The notes: generated from the sequence alone by a model not told the origin. Positions 52,723 through 62,280 are shown, counted from the first letter of the stretch. The stretch: DNA of 64,000 nt from Acidimicrobiales bacterium (GCA_030448245.1 JAUJNH010000008.1:91432-155431); one strand, 5' to 3'. Translations and numbers: made by a program.

Positions 52723-54893
52723 GCTGAGCGGACGGTGCTCGACGCGGCGGCGGTGGGTGGCGGTGGTGGTTGCGGTTGTGGTGGTGGTGCCGTTGCTGGT
52801 GGTGGTGCCGGTGCCGGCGGGGGCTGTGGTGGGGCGGGTGGTGGTGGGCTCGGGGTGTGATGGGTCGGGTGATGGGGTGCCGGGCGGGGTGGTGGAGGAG
52901 GTGGTCTCCAGCGGGGCTGATCGAGCGGCTCGGGGGTTGGCGGAGGATGCGGGGTTGGTGTTGGCGCCGGCTCGGGCGGCGTGGCGGTGGCGGGTGCCGG
53001 TGTGTGCCGAGGTGGTGGCCGATGATGGTGATCCGGTGACGGTGGACCGGCGGGTGCGGGTGGTGGGCCCGGCGGTGGAGGAGCTGAACCCGGCGGCGGC
53101 CGCCTGGGAGCGTTCGGCGTTGGAGGAGGCGTTGGAGTCGTTGCGCCCCCGGTACTACCGGCCGGCGCCGTGGACCTCGCCGCATGTGGACGGGGTGCAG
53201 GTGGTCGGGTTGGAGACGTGGCTGGCGGTGGACCCCAAGGTGTGGGAGCCGTTCACCCAAACCTCCCGGGACGGGGAGGTGGAGGTGTCGGCCACGGCCA
53301 GGCCGCGGCGGGTGGTGTGGGAGTTCTCCGACGGGGTGGTGGAGGTGTGTGAGGGTCCGGGGGTGCAGTGGTCGCCGGGGCGGTGGGCCCGGCGCCGTGC
53401 GGCCGGGACTTCACTTCGACCACCGCTGGGGGCCGCCGATGGTGTTGCAGGTCCGGTTGGAGTACGAGGTGGGGTGGAAGTCGACGATCGGCGGGTCGGG
53501 GTTGGTGGCCGAGCGGGGTGAGCCGTTCCGGGCTGAGCTGGTGGTCGGTGAGGTGCAGGCCTAGCTGACCGACGGGCTGCGGGGGCCGCCGCCGGCGCTG
53601 GAACCGTTGCCGCTGCCCGAGTCGACTCAGCCGATGAACGACAAGGACTGCGGTGGGTCCAGCTTCTGGGACTGCTCACCGAAGGACATCCTCGACGCCG
53701 GCAAGGACTTCACCCGGGAGGCTTGGGAGACGGTGCGCGGGTCGCTGGTGGTGGCGGCGACACAGGTGTGGGAGTTCTTGAAGGGGTGCGCGCCGTTCGT
53801 CGGTGAGGTGTTCGGGAGCGTGCGGGAGATGGTGACCCAGCTGGGGCAGCTGGCCGCCGACCCGCAGAAGTTTGTCGATGAGAAGCTGCAGCTGGCCCGC
53901 ACGGTGAAGGCCGCAGTCCGCGAGGACGGCGAGGCCTTTGCCATCGAGGTCCTGGGCGGCATGGTCGACCGTGACCTGTTCAACCAGAACAAGGCGAAGT
54001 GGGCGGGCAAGCTGGCCTGGGAGGTGGCTGTCACCGTCCTCACCGGAGGCGTCGGCGGCGTCGGGGGACGCTTCGCCAAGCAGTTCGCCGACATGAACAA
54101 GTTCCTGCGCACCATCGACGACTGGCTCAGCGGCCGCCGCAACGGCAACAACGGCAACGACCCCGACGGCGACAGCGACGCGACAACAGCCGGGGACGTG
54201 CCCGGCCGGCAGCTTCAGCGCCTCCACCCCGGTCCTGCTGGCCGACGGGACCAGGCGACCGATCAGCCAGGTCCGCGTCGGTGACCTGGTGCTGGCCACC
54301 GACCCGACAACCGGGACCACCGGCGCCCGGGTCGTGCTGGCCACCTCCCCCACATCGACGCCCTCCTCACCCTGCGGACCAGCGCCGGCGGCATCGTCAC
54401 CACCGAAGACCACAAGTACTGGAACGCCACCGACCGCAGCTGGCAAGAATCCCAGCACCTCGACCCCGGCGACCGGCTCCACGAACCCGGAGGTGCCACC
54501 GTCGTCGTCAAGGGCCTCGACTGGTCAACCCTCCACACCGACGCCCCCTACGACCTCCCCATCGCCCACCTGCACAGCTACTACGTCGCAGCCGGCGACC
54601 AGAACGTGCTGGTCCACAACTGCGGGGATATGCTCGGCGCGAACTGGACGAAGGTTACGAGCAAGACGCTCCTGAACCGGCCCGATTACCGCATCGACGT
54701 CGAGAATCCCGCTCCCGGAAGTCGGCCAGGACAGTTCCACCTCCAGGATTCGGCCGGCGGTAAGTACCTGTATGACTTCGAAGCCGGGCAGTTCCCGGGC
54801 CTTCCGAGAAGTCTCCAGAAGCAAATCGAGAACGACTCGGCAGTCGGTCGAGCGATCGCCACTGGTCGCCGCTACCTCGGGCTGGATCCCTGA
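52721..54893 (+). pseudogene. Second toxin copy: same trunk/pre-toxin, divergent HINT, different toxin tip 2
   Basis: Trunk about colinear with 47799-49230; tip RPDYRIDVENPAPGSRPGQFHLQDSAGGKYLYDFEAGQFPGLPRSLQKQIENDSAVGRAIATGRRYLGLDP after VLVHNC. Carries about 4 indels plus TAT->TAG at 53562-53564. Confidence 0.8.
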
Positions 54894-55102
54894 TGCGCGA
54901 GTCGCTTCCCCCGGCCAGCCATTTCGCGTCCGAACCCGGGCGCTGGCAACTCGAGTTGATCGGCGGAGGGATAGTCCGCCTGTCGGCGCACGGATACTCG
55001 GTCGAAGACGGTCACTACCTTTTCTCGCTCCTGATGGAAGGTCAGCCACCTTTCGAAGTAGACGTCGCGAGTCTTCCGCAAAGCCATCGTGCGCTCCATT
55101 GA
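54893..55102 (+). CDS. Candidate immunity protein to toxin tip 2
   Basis: ATGA overlap with toxin 2 stop; 69 aa MRESLPPASHFASEPGRWQLELIGGGIVRLSAHGYSVEDGHYLFSLLMEGQPPFEVDVASLPQ. Confidence 0.6.
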   Translation: MRESLPPASHFASEPGRWQLELIGGGIVRLSAHGYSVEDGHYLFSLLMEGQPPFEVDVASLPQSHRALH

Positions 55103-55164
55103 GGGCGGATGAATGCGATCCGGTCATCGAGAAGCAGACTTGGCTAGGAAAGGGTCGGCGGCGG

Positions 55165-55739
55165 CCCGCGAGGACGCTGGCTCTTGCCACCGAGATCGTT
55201 GGAGGAATGGTTGACCGCGAGCCGTTTCAACAAGGACAACGCTGTGCGGGCGGGCGGGAACGGGTCCGACTGCCGAGACGCGATCTCACCGGGCGCACCT
55301 TGGCGAGGCGGTTCCTGGAAGATGCCTGCTTGCACGGGTCAATCCTGTGGCGCGTGTTCCCTGGCGAAGATCCTCATCGAACTCGAGGAGGACCTCCCCG
55401 CGGAGTGTGACTTGTTCGCTTTCTACGTTTTCGCCGGCGACGACGGCGCGGCGATCCGGCAGCGTTGGTGCACAACGAGGATCACGATGGCTGTCGGGTA
55501 CCGTCGGCACCGGCGGCCAACGTCCGCCGAAGACGCCCAGCTATCGGTCTACCGATGCGGGGGCCGATCCCAATCGGGAGGCTGCGTGGCAGCGCGCTGT
55601 GCGTGACAGGGCGAATCACCCGTACGCGAACACGCGACCCGAGTGCAGCGCTACGGGGTGCCATGTACACTTTGACATCTACAACAATCAGCGTCGGTTG
55701 CTGGAGACCCGCCACTACTCGTACCCCGACGGCCGTTGA
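55165..55739 (+). pseudogene. Third toxin remnant (pre-toxin fragment, HINT end, toxin tip 3)
   Basis: LALATEIVGGMVDREPFQQGQRC resembles AFAIEVLGGMVDRDLFNQNKAK; then VHNEDHDGC and WQRAVRDRANHPYANTRPECSATGCHVHFDIYNNQRRLLETRHYSYPDGR*. Confidence 0.55.
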
Positions 55740-55741
55740 TG

Positions 55742-55970
55742 GGCGGGCAGATGTCGGAGCCGCTGATGTTGGCGGCGCGCAGTGTGTCAGGCGGTTGAGG
55801 CTCACGCCCAACTTTGCCTCGCCGATTCGAACGACGTGCTCGGCATCATCGGGACTGGCGAGCGTCTTGTCGCAGCGATGCTGGAGTATGAGCGAAGGCT
55901 GTCGGACACGGGTTGGTCGAATCCGCTTCGTCACTTAGGTCGGATGCCCCTGTACGAGAGCGACGATTAG
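55742..55970 (+). pseudogene. Possible immunity gene to tip 3, frame-disrupted
   Basis: MSEPLMLAAR.. (one frame) + VCQAVEAHAQLCLADSNDVLGIIGTGERLVAAMLEYERRLSDTGWSNPLRHLGRM (another frame). Confidence 0.4.
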
Positions 55971-56404
55971 TACGACACGGGCGCGGGGATCGACGCGACG
56001 GAGGGAGCGTGTTCGCGTTGCGGCCAACTACCTCGTGGGGGTCAGGGACGAGGAGCTACTGGGCAACCTCGTCGAGAGCCGAGGTGGTGATCGTCCGCCT
56101 GGGGTGGAGGGGGCCGTCCGTTTCCTCTTTGAGTCGGACAGCTGGGACGTCGGGCAGTATCCGCCCGGGAGGCTCCGTCTCGTTGAAGCGGATGTCGAAA
56201 TATCGGCCGTGGATTGAGCACTGTTAGCATGTTCCGCTCGGAGGGCGATCGGGAGGGGATCCACCATGCCGAACATCGGGAACAAGCGTGACCATCGGTG
56301 CGGAAGCGCTACCGAACAATCACCATCCACTGGTCCCGCAACCTCGACGGCCCGACGAAGAACGTCGAGTTCAAGTTCACGCAGCGATACGGAGGCTGAC
56401 ACGT

Positions 56405-56815
56405 GCGCGTCATCTGTATAGGGTCGACCGGCGCAACCCTACCTGAGGCATGCCTAGACCCAAGCGCTGGTATAACAAGGACACCAACTTCCCACTGACG
56501 GTCGGTGCCGTCTACGTGGTTTATGCCATTACAACGTTCCGCTGTCACAGCTGGTACTACGTCTTCGACGACAACAAACTTCCTTACCCGGTTTGGAAGT
56601 TGGCTCCGCTCTTCGAGATCGCGGAGGCATCACTCCCCTCGGATTGGATTGTCGGGTATGTCCGAAAGAACCTTCAGGACGCGGGCTTTCCTTGCATCTC
56701 CTTTTCGGAATGGGCCCTTGACCACCACTTCTATGAGCGTCTCGTCGACGGTGATCCAGCGGCCGTATCGACATTCGATGACCGTCGGGCGTCGGCCGAA
56801 CGCGATACGAGCTAA
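56405..56815 (+). CDS. Putative orphan immunity-type protein, frame interrupted
   Basis: VRVICIGSTGATLPEACLDP + KRWYNKDTNFPLTVGAVYVVYAITTFRCHSWYYVFDDNKLPYPVWKLAPLFEIAEASLP; joined by one added C near 56458-56460. Confidence 0.5.
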
Positions 56816-57156
56816 TCATTTAGCCAGCTGCACCGAACCGCGCCCAACGCCACACCCCAAGTCCCGGACCCGCCGGCCCCCGGTGGTGGACCCCTCGACG
56901 ACGACTTCAGCGCTCTCCTAGACATTGCCGGTCGACGAGGTCAGGCCCTGCTACCTCAGGCTGTTCGGGCTAGGGGGTCGAGGAAACGACGTGAGGATCG
57001 GGCAGCGGCCCGTCTTGTGACGCGGAAGCTTCCTCGGGCGACCGACGAAGAACATCGTCATGTTCAAGAGCCTGCCGGTGTCCATGACCCGGCAATCAGG
57101 GGCGCACGAGCAGGAGTTGGTTCCCACGGTCGTGGACGCAGCCGCATCGCCCTCGG

Positions 57157-57324
57157 TCAGTCGTCCTCGTCGTCCTCGTCGTCCCCGCCACCAGCGCAGC
57201 CCGACACCGCGACGACTGTCACCATGCCGAAGCCGAGGAGCAGGCCACGGCGGAGCGCGCCGCGACGGGTGAGCAAGGGGATCGCGCTCTCCGGGTCGGA
57301 CGCCGCGCCGGGGTTTCGCTGCAT
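57157..57324 (-). CDS. Small (55 aa) Tat-like lipoprotein with acidic tail
   Basis: MQRNPGAASDPESAIPLLTRRGALRRGLLLGFGMVTVVAVSGCAGGGDDEDDEDD*; below the ORF-track length cutoff. Confidence 0.5.
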   Translation of the reverse strand: MQRNPGAASDPESAIPLLTRRGALRRGLLLGFGMVTVVAVSGCAGGGDDEDDEDD

Positions 57325-57519
57325 GCGGCCACGCTAGCCAACACGCCCGGTGGAGCGGGCGAGGGACGTCCGGGCAGTAGCGGGCACAGATGGTCCGGGG
57401 TACCCGCGTCCCGTCGATCTGTACGGGCGCTACGGCGATCGTTCGAGTCTCGGCGCGGCCAGCGTCGACACTGCAAACCACGACTGCACGAGGCAGGAGG
57501 CTCCGGTGAGCGGCATGCA

Positions 57520-57590
57520 CGTATCGATCAATGGCATCGACCTCTACGCACGAGCTACCCATCGAGGGGCCTCTCGACGGTGGACCCGGC
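57520..57590 (+). pseudogene. Fragment resembling alpha/beta-hydrolase N-terminus
   Basis: MHVSINGIDLYARATH...; resembles common INGIDLYYE starts, then loses frame. Confidence 0.25.
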
Positions 57591-57850
57591 GTCGAACGGG
57601 CAGCCTCCTCCCCAACGTCGGATCGACCCTGACCGGCTGGTCGATCTGGGCGGGCCTTGCAAGCTCGACGCATGGTTTTATGAGGAGCGCGGGCGGGGTG
57701 CCGTCAACCTTGAAGCCCTGAGACCGCTCGTCAAGGGGCGGTCAACGTGAGCCCCGAGAGCGGCGCAACCATCCGTCGCTGCTGAGGAGCCCAGCTCGGC
57801 CCCGGGCTGCTTGAAGGCACCCGCTGCCTGATCGTCGGCCGGGTCTCCAC

Positions 57851-57990
57851 GCGGCGGTCGAGGCGCGGTGCGCGAGGCCGTGTCAGTGGGCGCGGCGGTC
57901 GAGGGCGTGCGCGAGGCCGTGTCAGTGGGCGCGGCGGTCGAGGCGCGCGAGGCGAGGCCTGTGTCAGTGGGCGCGGCGTCGGGCGCGCAG
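57851..57990. repeat. About 3.5 imperfect tandem copies of a ~40-bp unit duplicating the 3' end of the next gene
   Basis: Units begin gcggcggtcgagg... at 57851, 57892, 57931 and gcggcgtcggg at 57973; each contains gtgtcagtgggc. Confidence 0.85.
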
Positions 57991-59552
57991 CACGAGGTCA
58001 TCGACGTGGTGTGAGGCGGAGGCCGCCCCGGGCGGCCGGGGACGCTTCTCGTGGGCTTCGATCTCCCATTCGGAGTTGTCGGCGAGGGCAGCGGCGAAGT
58101 CGTCGAGCCGCACGTAGGCATCCGGGTCGAAGGGCCGGCTGTGCTCGTTGGTGTCGATCGGCGAGCGCATCGGCTCGAGGTCGTGGCTCACGATGAGGAG
58201 CGTTCCACCGGGTGCCACGGCGTTGAGGAGGTTGCGGACAGCGCGGCCATCGGGGGTGCGGGGGATCGACGCGTACTGGGCTGACACCAGGTCGTACATG
58301 CCGCTGTCGAACGCGCCGAGGGCGTTGGCGTCTGCGTGATGGCACTCGATCACCAGACCCCGCCGCTGGGCCTCGGCGGCGACGCGTTCCAGCGCCCGCT
58401 GGGAGATGTCACTCGCGGTCACGTTCCAGCCCTGCTCGGCCAGCCAGACCGCATCGCCGCCCTCACCGGCACCGACGTCGAGGGCGCGGCCGGCGGCCAG
58501 CCCGCCGATCTGGTTGACGAGCGTGCCGTTCGGGTTGCCGCTCCACATCTGGTCGCCGCCGTAGCGGTGGTCCCAATCGGCTTCGTTGGCCGATGGTCGG
58601 GCTGCCGCCTCGATGTCGTCGTGGGCCAGGCTGAAGCTGATCATGCCGCCGACCCGGGCGCCGTCGGCCGCGGCCTGCAGCACCTGGTGGCTCGGGTCGG
58701 TCCCATTGCCGGCGGCGTAGAGGCCCGGCACCGCCGTCTCGCCGGTCGGGTCGGTCTCGACGAAGTCCCCGAGCCCGGTCGGATGCTCGGCCGGCTTGAG
58801 ACCGACCGATGCGAACGGCTCGGCCCGCACCCTGAACCGGGGCCCGATCGCCACCGCGCCAGCGTCGATGCGGACCCCGTCGGACAGCTCGACCGCCGCG
58901 ACGTGCCCGTCGTCACCCGCAACGATGCTTCGCACCCGACCGTCGACGATGTTCACCCCGGCGGCCCCCAGGCGCTCCACCTCCGGGTTGTCAGCCTCGA
59001 CCCCGCCATGGAGCACCAGGGTGAACCGGGCCGTCAGCTGGCGGAACAACCCGGCCGGGTGGAGACCTCTCGGGTGGGTGACGATCTGGACGATGCGCCG
59101 GTCGCGGACCTCGAAACCGTGGCAGAACGGACAGTGGATGACGTCACCGCCCCAATGGTCGGCCAAACCGTCGATGTCGGGGAGCTCGTCGACCAGACCG
59201 GTGGCGGCGAGCACCCGGCGGGCGATCACCGTGTGGCCGCCCACGAGCCCGACCCGGAAGCGGTCGTCCTCGGCCCGGGTCACCTCGACAGCGCGGCCGG
59301 CGATCACCTCACCTCCGTAGCTGCGGACCTCCTCGCGACCGATCCCGGTCAGCTCCGACGGCGGAAGTCCCTCGTGGCCGAGGTAGCTGTGCATGTGAGC
59401 GGCCGGGGCGTTGCGCGGCTCACCGGCGTCGACAACGATCACCGAGCGGCGCTGGCGCCCGAGCTGAGCGCGGCAGCCAGTCCTGCAGCCGATCCGCCGA
59501 TCACGGCAACGTCACAGTGGCGCTCGACGGTGCGCAAGGCATGCTCACTCAT
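57964..59552 (-). CDS. Fusion of thioredoxin-reductase-like FAD/NAD(P) oxidoreductase and class I SAM methyltransferase, frame interrupted near N-terminus
   Basis: MSEHALRTVERHCDVAVIGGSAAGLAAAL (ORF 59439-59780) then VIVVDAGEPRNAPAAHMHSYLGHEG...CPFCHGFEVRD...GLYAAGNGTDPSHQVLQAAADG; then WDHRYGGDQMWSGNPNGTLV...ALDVGAGEGGDAVWLAEQGWNVTASDIS. Confidence 0.85.
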
Positions 59553-59690
59553 GGGTGCGACGATACGCCCACCGCTGGCCGGCGCAAGGCACCTTGCGAG
59601 ATCCGCAAGAGGGAGGAGCGACGGGACCCAAAGGGCGCGCTGAACGAGATCGAGCAGGTGGGTCCGCACCCGACTGCACAGCCAACCTCG

Positions 59691-59825
59691 CCCGTCCACC
59701 ATCAGCCGGGTGGAAACCGCGCAGCGCGATGCCTCGACGTCCTGCTTGTCGCTGGTGCCCTTCAGGTCGAGCACTGCCACGCGCCAACCGTGGTCAGCCC
59801 GTCCACCATCAGCCGGGTGGAAACC
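59691..59825. repeat. 28-bp direct repeat cccgtccaccatcagccgggtggaaacc at 59691-59718 and 59798-59825
   Basis: Identical by reading, 107 bp apart. Confidence 0.9.
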
Positions 59826-59860
59826 CGATCAGCTGGTGATCGACGCACTGCTCGTCCGCA

Positions 59861-60181
59861 GCTGATCGCACCCGCCGGCGATGGAGCTGCCGAGCAGCAG
59901 AGGTGAGCGCCGACTGGATGCGGCGGGAACACGATCGCCGTCGAGATGCTCGAAGTTCGAGTGCATCCCGGCCACGACTGGTTCTTCTTCATCGGAGGGC
60001 GGGTGCGGTTCCTGCTCGGCGAGCGCGAGATCATCATCGAGACCGGCGAGGCCGCCGAGTTCGCCACCATGACCACCCACTCCTTGCAGCCGGCGACGGC
60101 CCCACCGAGCTCATCATGATCTTCGACCAGCGGTGGCTTCCACGTCCATGTGGCTGATCGCACCCGCCGGCGATGGAGCTG
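59861..60181. repeat. 29-bp direct repeat gctgatcgcacccgccggcgatggagctg at 59861-59889 and 60153-60181 bracketing a cupin remnant
   Basis: Identical by reading, 292 bp apart. Confidence 0.9.
59930..60160 (+). pseudogene. Cupin-domain remnant
   Basis: TIAVEMLEVRVHPGHDWFFFIGGRVRFLLGEREIIIETGEAAEFATMTTHSLQPA...ELIMIFDQRW across two frames. Confidence 0.6.
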
Positions 60182-61008
60182 TCTCGCCGACGTGCTTCCG
60201 ACGGCGTTCGTGGGATGCGGGCGAACGGGCACACGGCGTTCGGCGGCGGGTCCCTTGTCGCACCGTTTGGGACGTGTCCGCCGACGTGTTGACGGCGGTT
60301 GTTGTCGGCGTACCGGGCGTAGTCCTCGGAGGGGGCCCACCTGGTGTAGGTGGGTGACTGGGGCCAGCCGGTGGGAGAGTCCTGCCACTCCTCCTGGCGT
60401 CCGTAGGGCAGCAGGTCGATCAGCGGGAACGTGTGGCTGACCTGTTCCACGCCGCGGCCCTGGGTGTTGTACGTCCGGTACGCCGTGTCGCCGACGCGGC
60501 ACAAGACGTTGAGCTGGAAGCCGCCGTCGGGTGGCGCGCCCATGTCCGAACCGAACGGGCTGTTCGCCGTCGAGTACCAGTCCATCCGGTTCCCGACCCG
60601 GGCCTTGTAGGCGAGCGCTTCGTCGATGGGCCCTTGGGTGACGATGACGAAGCGGGCGTCGTAGGGGTCGAGGAACTCGAGGCGGGTGAACTGGCTCGTG
60701 AAGCCGGTGCAGCCGCCGCACTGCCATTCCTGGCCCGGGAACCACATGTGGTTGTAGACGATGAGCTGCCACCTGCCTTCGAAGATGTCGACCAGCCGGA
60801 CCTGGCCGTCCGGCCCGTCCAACGTGTAGTCGGGTAGCTCAACCATCGGCAGGCGCCGGCGGGCCGCGGCGATGGCGTCCAGTTCGTCGGTCGCCGCCTT
60901 CTCGCACACCCGGAGCTCGGCCAGCGCCGCCTCCCACGTGTGCTGGTCGACGATTGGCGGAACAGCGGCCGGCTGGTTGTTATCGATCGTGTTCGATGGC
61001 GGTGTCAT
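60034..61008 (-). CDS. DUF899-family thioredoxin-like protein, C-terminus altered
   Basis: VELPDYTLDGPDGQVRLVDIFEGRWQLIVYNHMWFPGQEWQCGGCTGFTSQFTRLEFLDPYDARFVIVTQGP; plausible protein ends about YARYADNNRR, the rest is non-native sequence across the repeat. Confidence 0.75.
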   Translation of the reverse strand: MTPPSNTIDNNQPAAVPPIVDQHTWEAALAELRVCEKAATDELDAIAAARRRLPMVELPDYTLDGPDGQVRLVDIFEGRWQLIVYNHMWFPGQEWQCGGCTGFTSQFTRLEFLDPYDARFVIVTQGPIDEALAYKARVGNRMDWYSTANSPFGSDMGAPPDGGFQLNVLCRVGDTAYRTYNTQGRGVEQVSHTFPLIDLLPYGRQEEWQDSPTGWPQSPTYTRWAPSEDYARYADNNRRQHVGGHVPNGATRDPPPNAVCPFARIPRTPSEARRRDSSIAGGCDQPHGRGSHRWSKIMMSSVGPSPAARSGWSWWRTRRPRRSR

Positions 61009-61397
61009 CGGGCCTCCCTGCGGTGTGGCACATCTGGGCCTCTCCGGAGTTCTGACGTCGCCCGAGCTGCGAACTCATCGGTCAAAACCCCTGGAGAGGT
61101 CGGACCGGCGCCTGGCCGCCCACGAGCTGAGCTGGTCGGCGCCGCGAGCCTTGCGCCGAGGATCCTCACGAGGCGCTGGCATTCGAACGGCCAAAGCTGG
61201 TCCTCCAGATCCATGGCAGGCCGAAGCAGAACTGTCAGTCGTTGGTGGCCTCGCCGGCGAGAAGGCCGTCGAGGAGTACATGGACACCCACGCAATCAGC
61301 TTCCGCATGATCAGACTCCAGGGTCGCGGGTCGTCTGGCGACCACGCCTACTCGGGGGACGTGCCTCAAAACCCTCCGAACCGCCTGACCCGCCCAG

Positions 61398-62024
61398 CTA
61401 CATCTGGCCGTGGCGAACCGGACCGGCAGGTTCATAGGTGCCGAGGACGATGCCGAGATCGGTAACGGTGAGGTCGACAGGGCGCACCGTCGCCGGGAGG
61501 AGGCCGTCGTTGAACAAGCGGCGGCCGGAGCCGAGCACCAGCGGAAAGGTCATCAGGCGGAAGCGGTTGACGAGCTCGTGCTGCAACAGCGTCTGCAGCA
61601 GGTTGCTGCTTCCCCAGATCTGCAGCTCGTCGCCGGGTTCGTCCTTCAGTGCCTGCACCGCTGCGACGACATCGCCGGCCACGAGGCGAGCGGTGTCGGG
61701 GTGCTTGCCGCGCCACGTGGCATCGGCCTCGCTGAGCGAGTTGGACACGACGTACTTGGGCAGCGAGTTGATTGACGTGGCGACGGGGTTGGCGGGGGCG
61801 GTCTGATCAGGCCAGTAGCCGCGGAAGATGTCGAACGTCCGGCGACCGAACAGGAACGCGCTGGCGTGGCTGTTGAGCTCGGTGACGAACTCGCCGACGG
61901 CCGGGTCGGGGAACAGGGCCTGCCAGCCGCCGTGGGTGAAGGTGCCGCTCGGATCTTCCTCGGGTCCGCCGGGCGCCTGCATCACGCCGTCGAGGGTCAG
62001 GAACGTCTGAACGGTGAGCTTCAT
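61398..62024 (-). CDS. RibD C-terminal/dihydrofolate reductase-family protein
   Basis: MKLTVQTFLTLDGVMQAPGGPEEDPSGTFTHGGWQALFPD...FLFGRRTFDIFRGYWP...LQIWGSSNLLQTLLQHELVNRFRLMTFPLVLGSGRRLF. Confidence 0.9.
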   Translation of the reverse strand: MKLTVQTFLTLDGVMQAPGGPEEDPSGTFTHGGWQALFPDPAVGEFVTELNSHASAFLFGRRTFDIFRGYWPDQTAPANPVATSINSLPKYVVSNSLSEADATWRGKHPDTARLVAGDVVAAVQALKDEPGDELQIWGSSNLLQTLLQHELVNRFRLMTFPLVLGSGRRLFNDGLLPATVRPVDLTVTDLGIVLGTYEPAGPVRHGQM

Positions 62025-62084
62025 GGCAAGGCAGACGGAGCCACGCACTGATTCTGAGCGCGTCAGGTCCGATCGCCAGCTGAC

Positions 62085-62280
62085 AATGCGCCCCGGTCGC
62101 CTTCAGCCGGCTGTACCAGCGGTCGAGGTCCTCCGGCCGGAGCCGGCTCAGCTTCAACTGCCCGATGTCACCGGTGAAGTGGTTGTGGATGAAGCCCTTG
62201 TACGTCATCCGCCTCGACGCTTCGGCGGGCCCGCCCAGCTCGAGCCACCGGTCGATCAGCTCGTCGAGGGTGGCGTCGGC
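62085..62280 (-). pseudogene. Truncated tyrosine recombinase (integrase), core-binding domain only
   Basis: TLDELIDRWLELGGPAEASRRMTYKGFIHNHFTGDIGQLKLSRLRPEDLDRWYSRLKATG; no catalytic domain downstream. Confidence 0.75.

Noticed and set aside
57851-57990. Possible CRISPR array
   Set aside because: Imperfect ~40-bp tandem units without spacers, derived from the neighbouring gene end.
59691-59825. Two repeats with CRISPR-like length (28 bp)
   Set aside because: Only two copies, 79-bp gap, no cas genes in the window.
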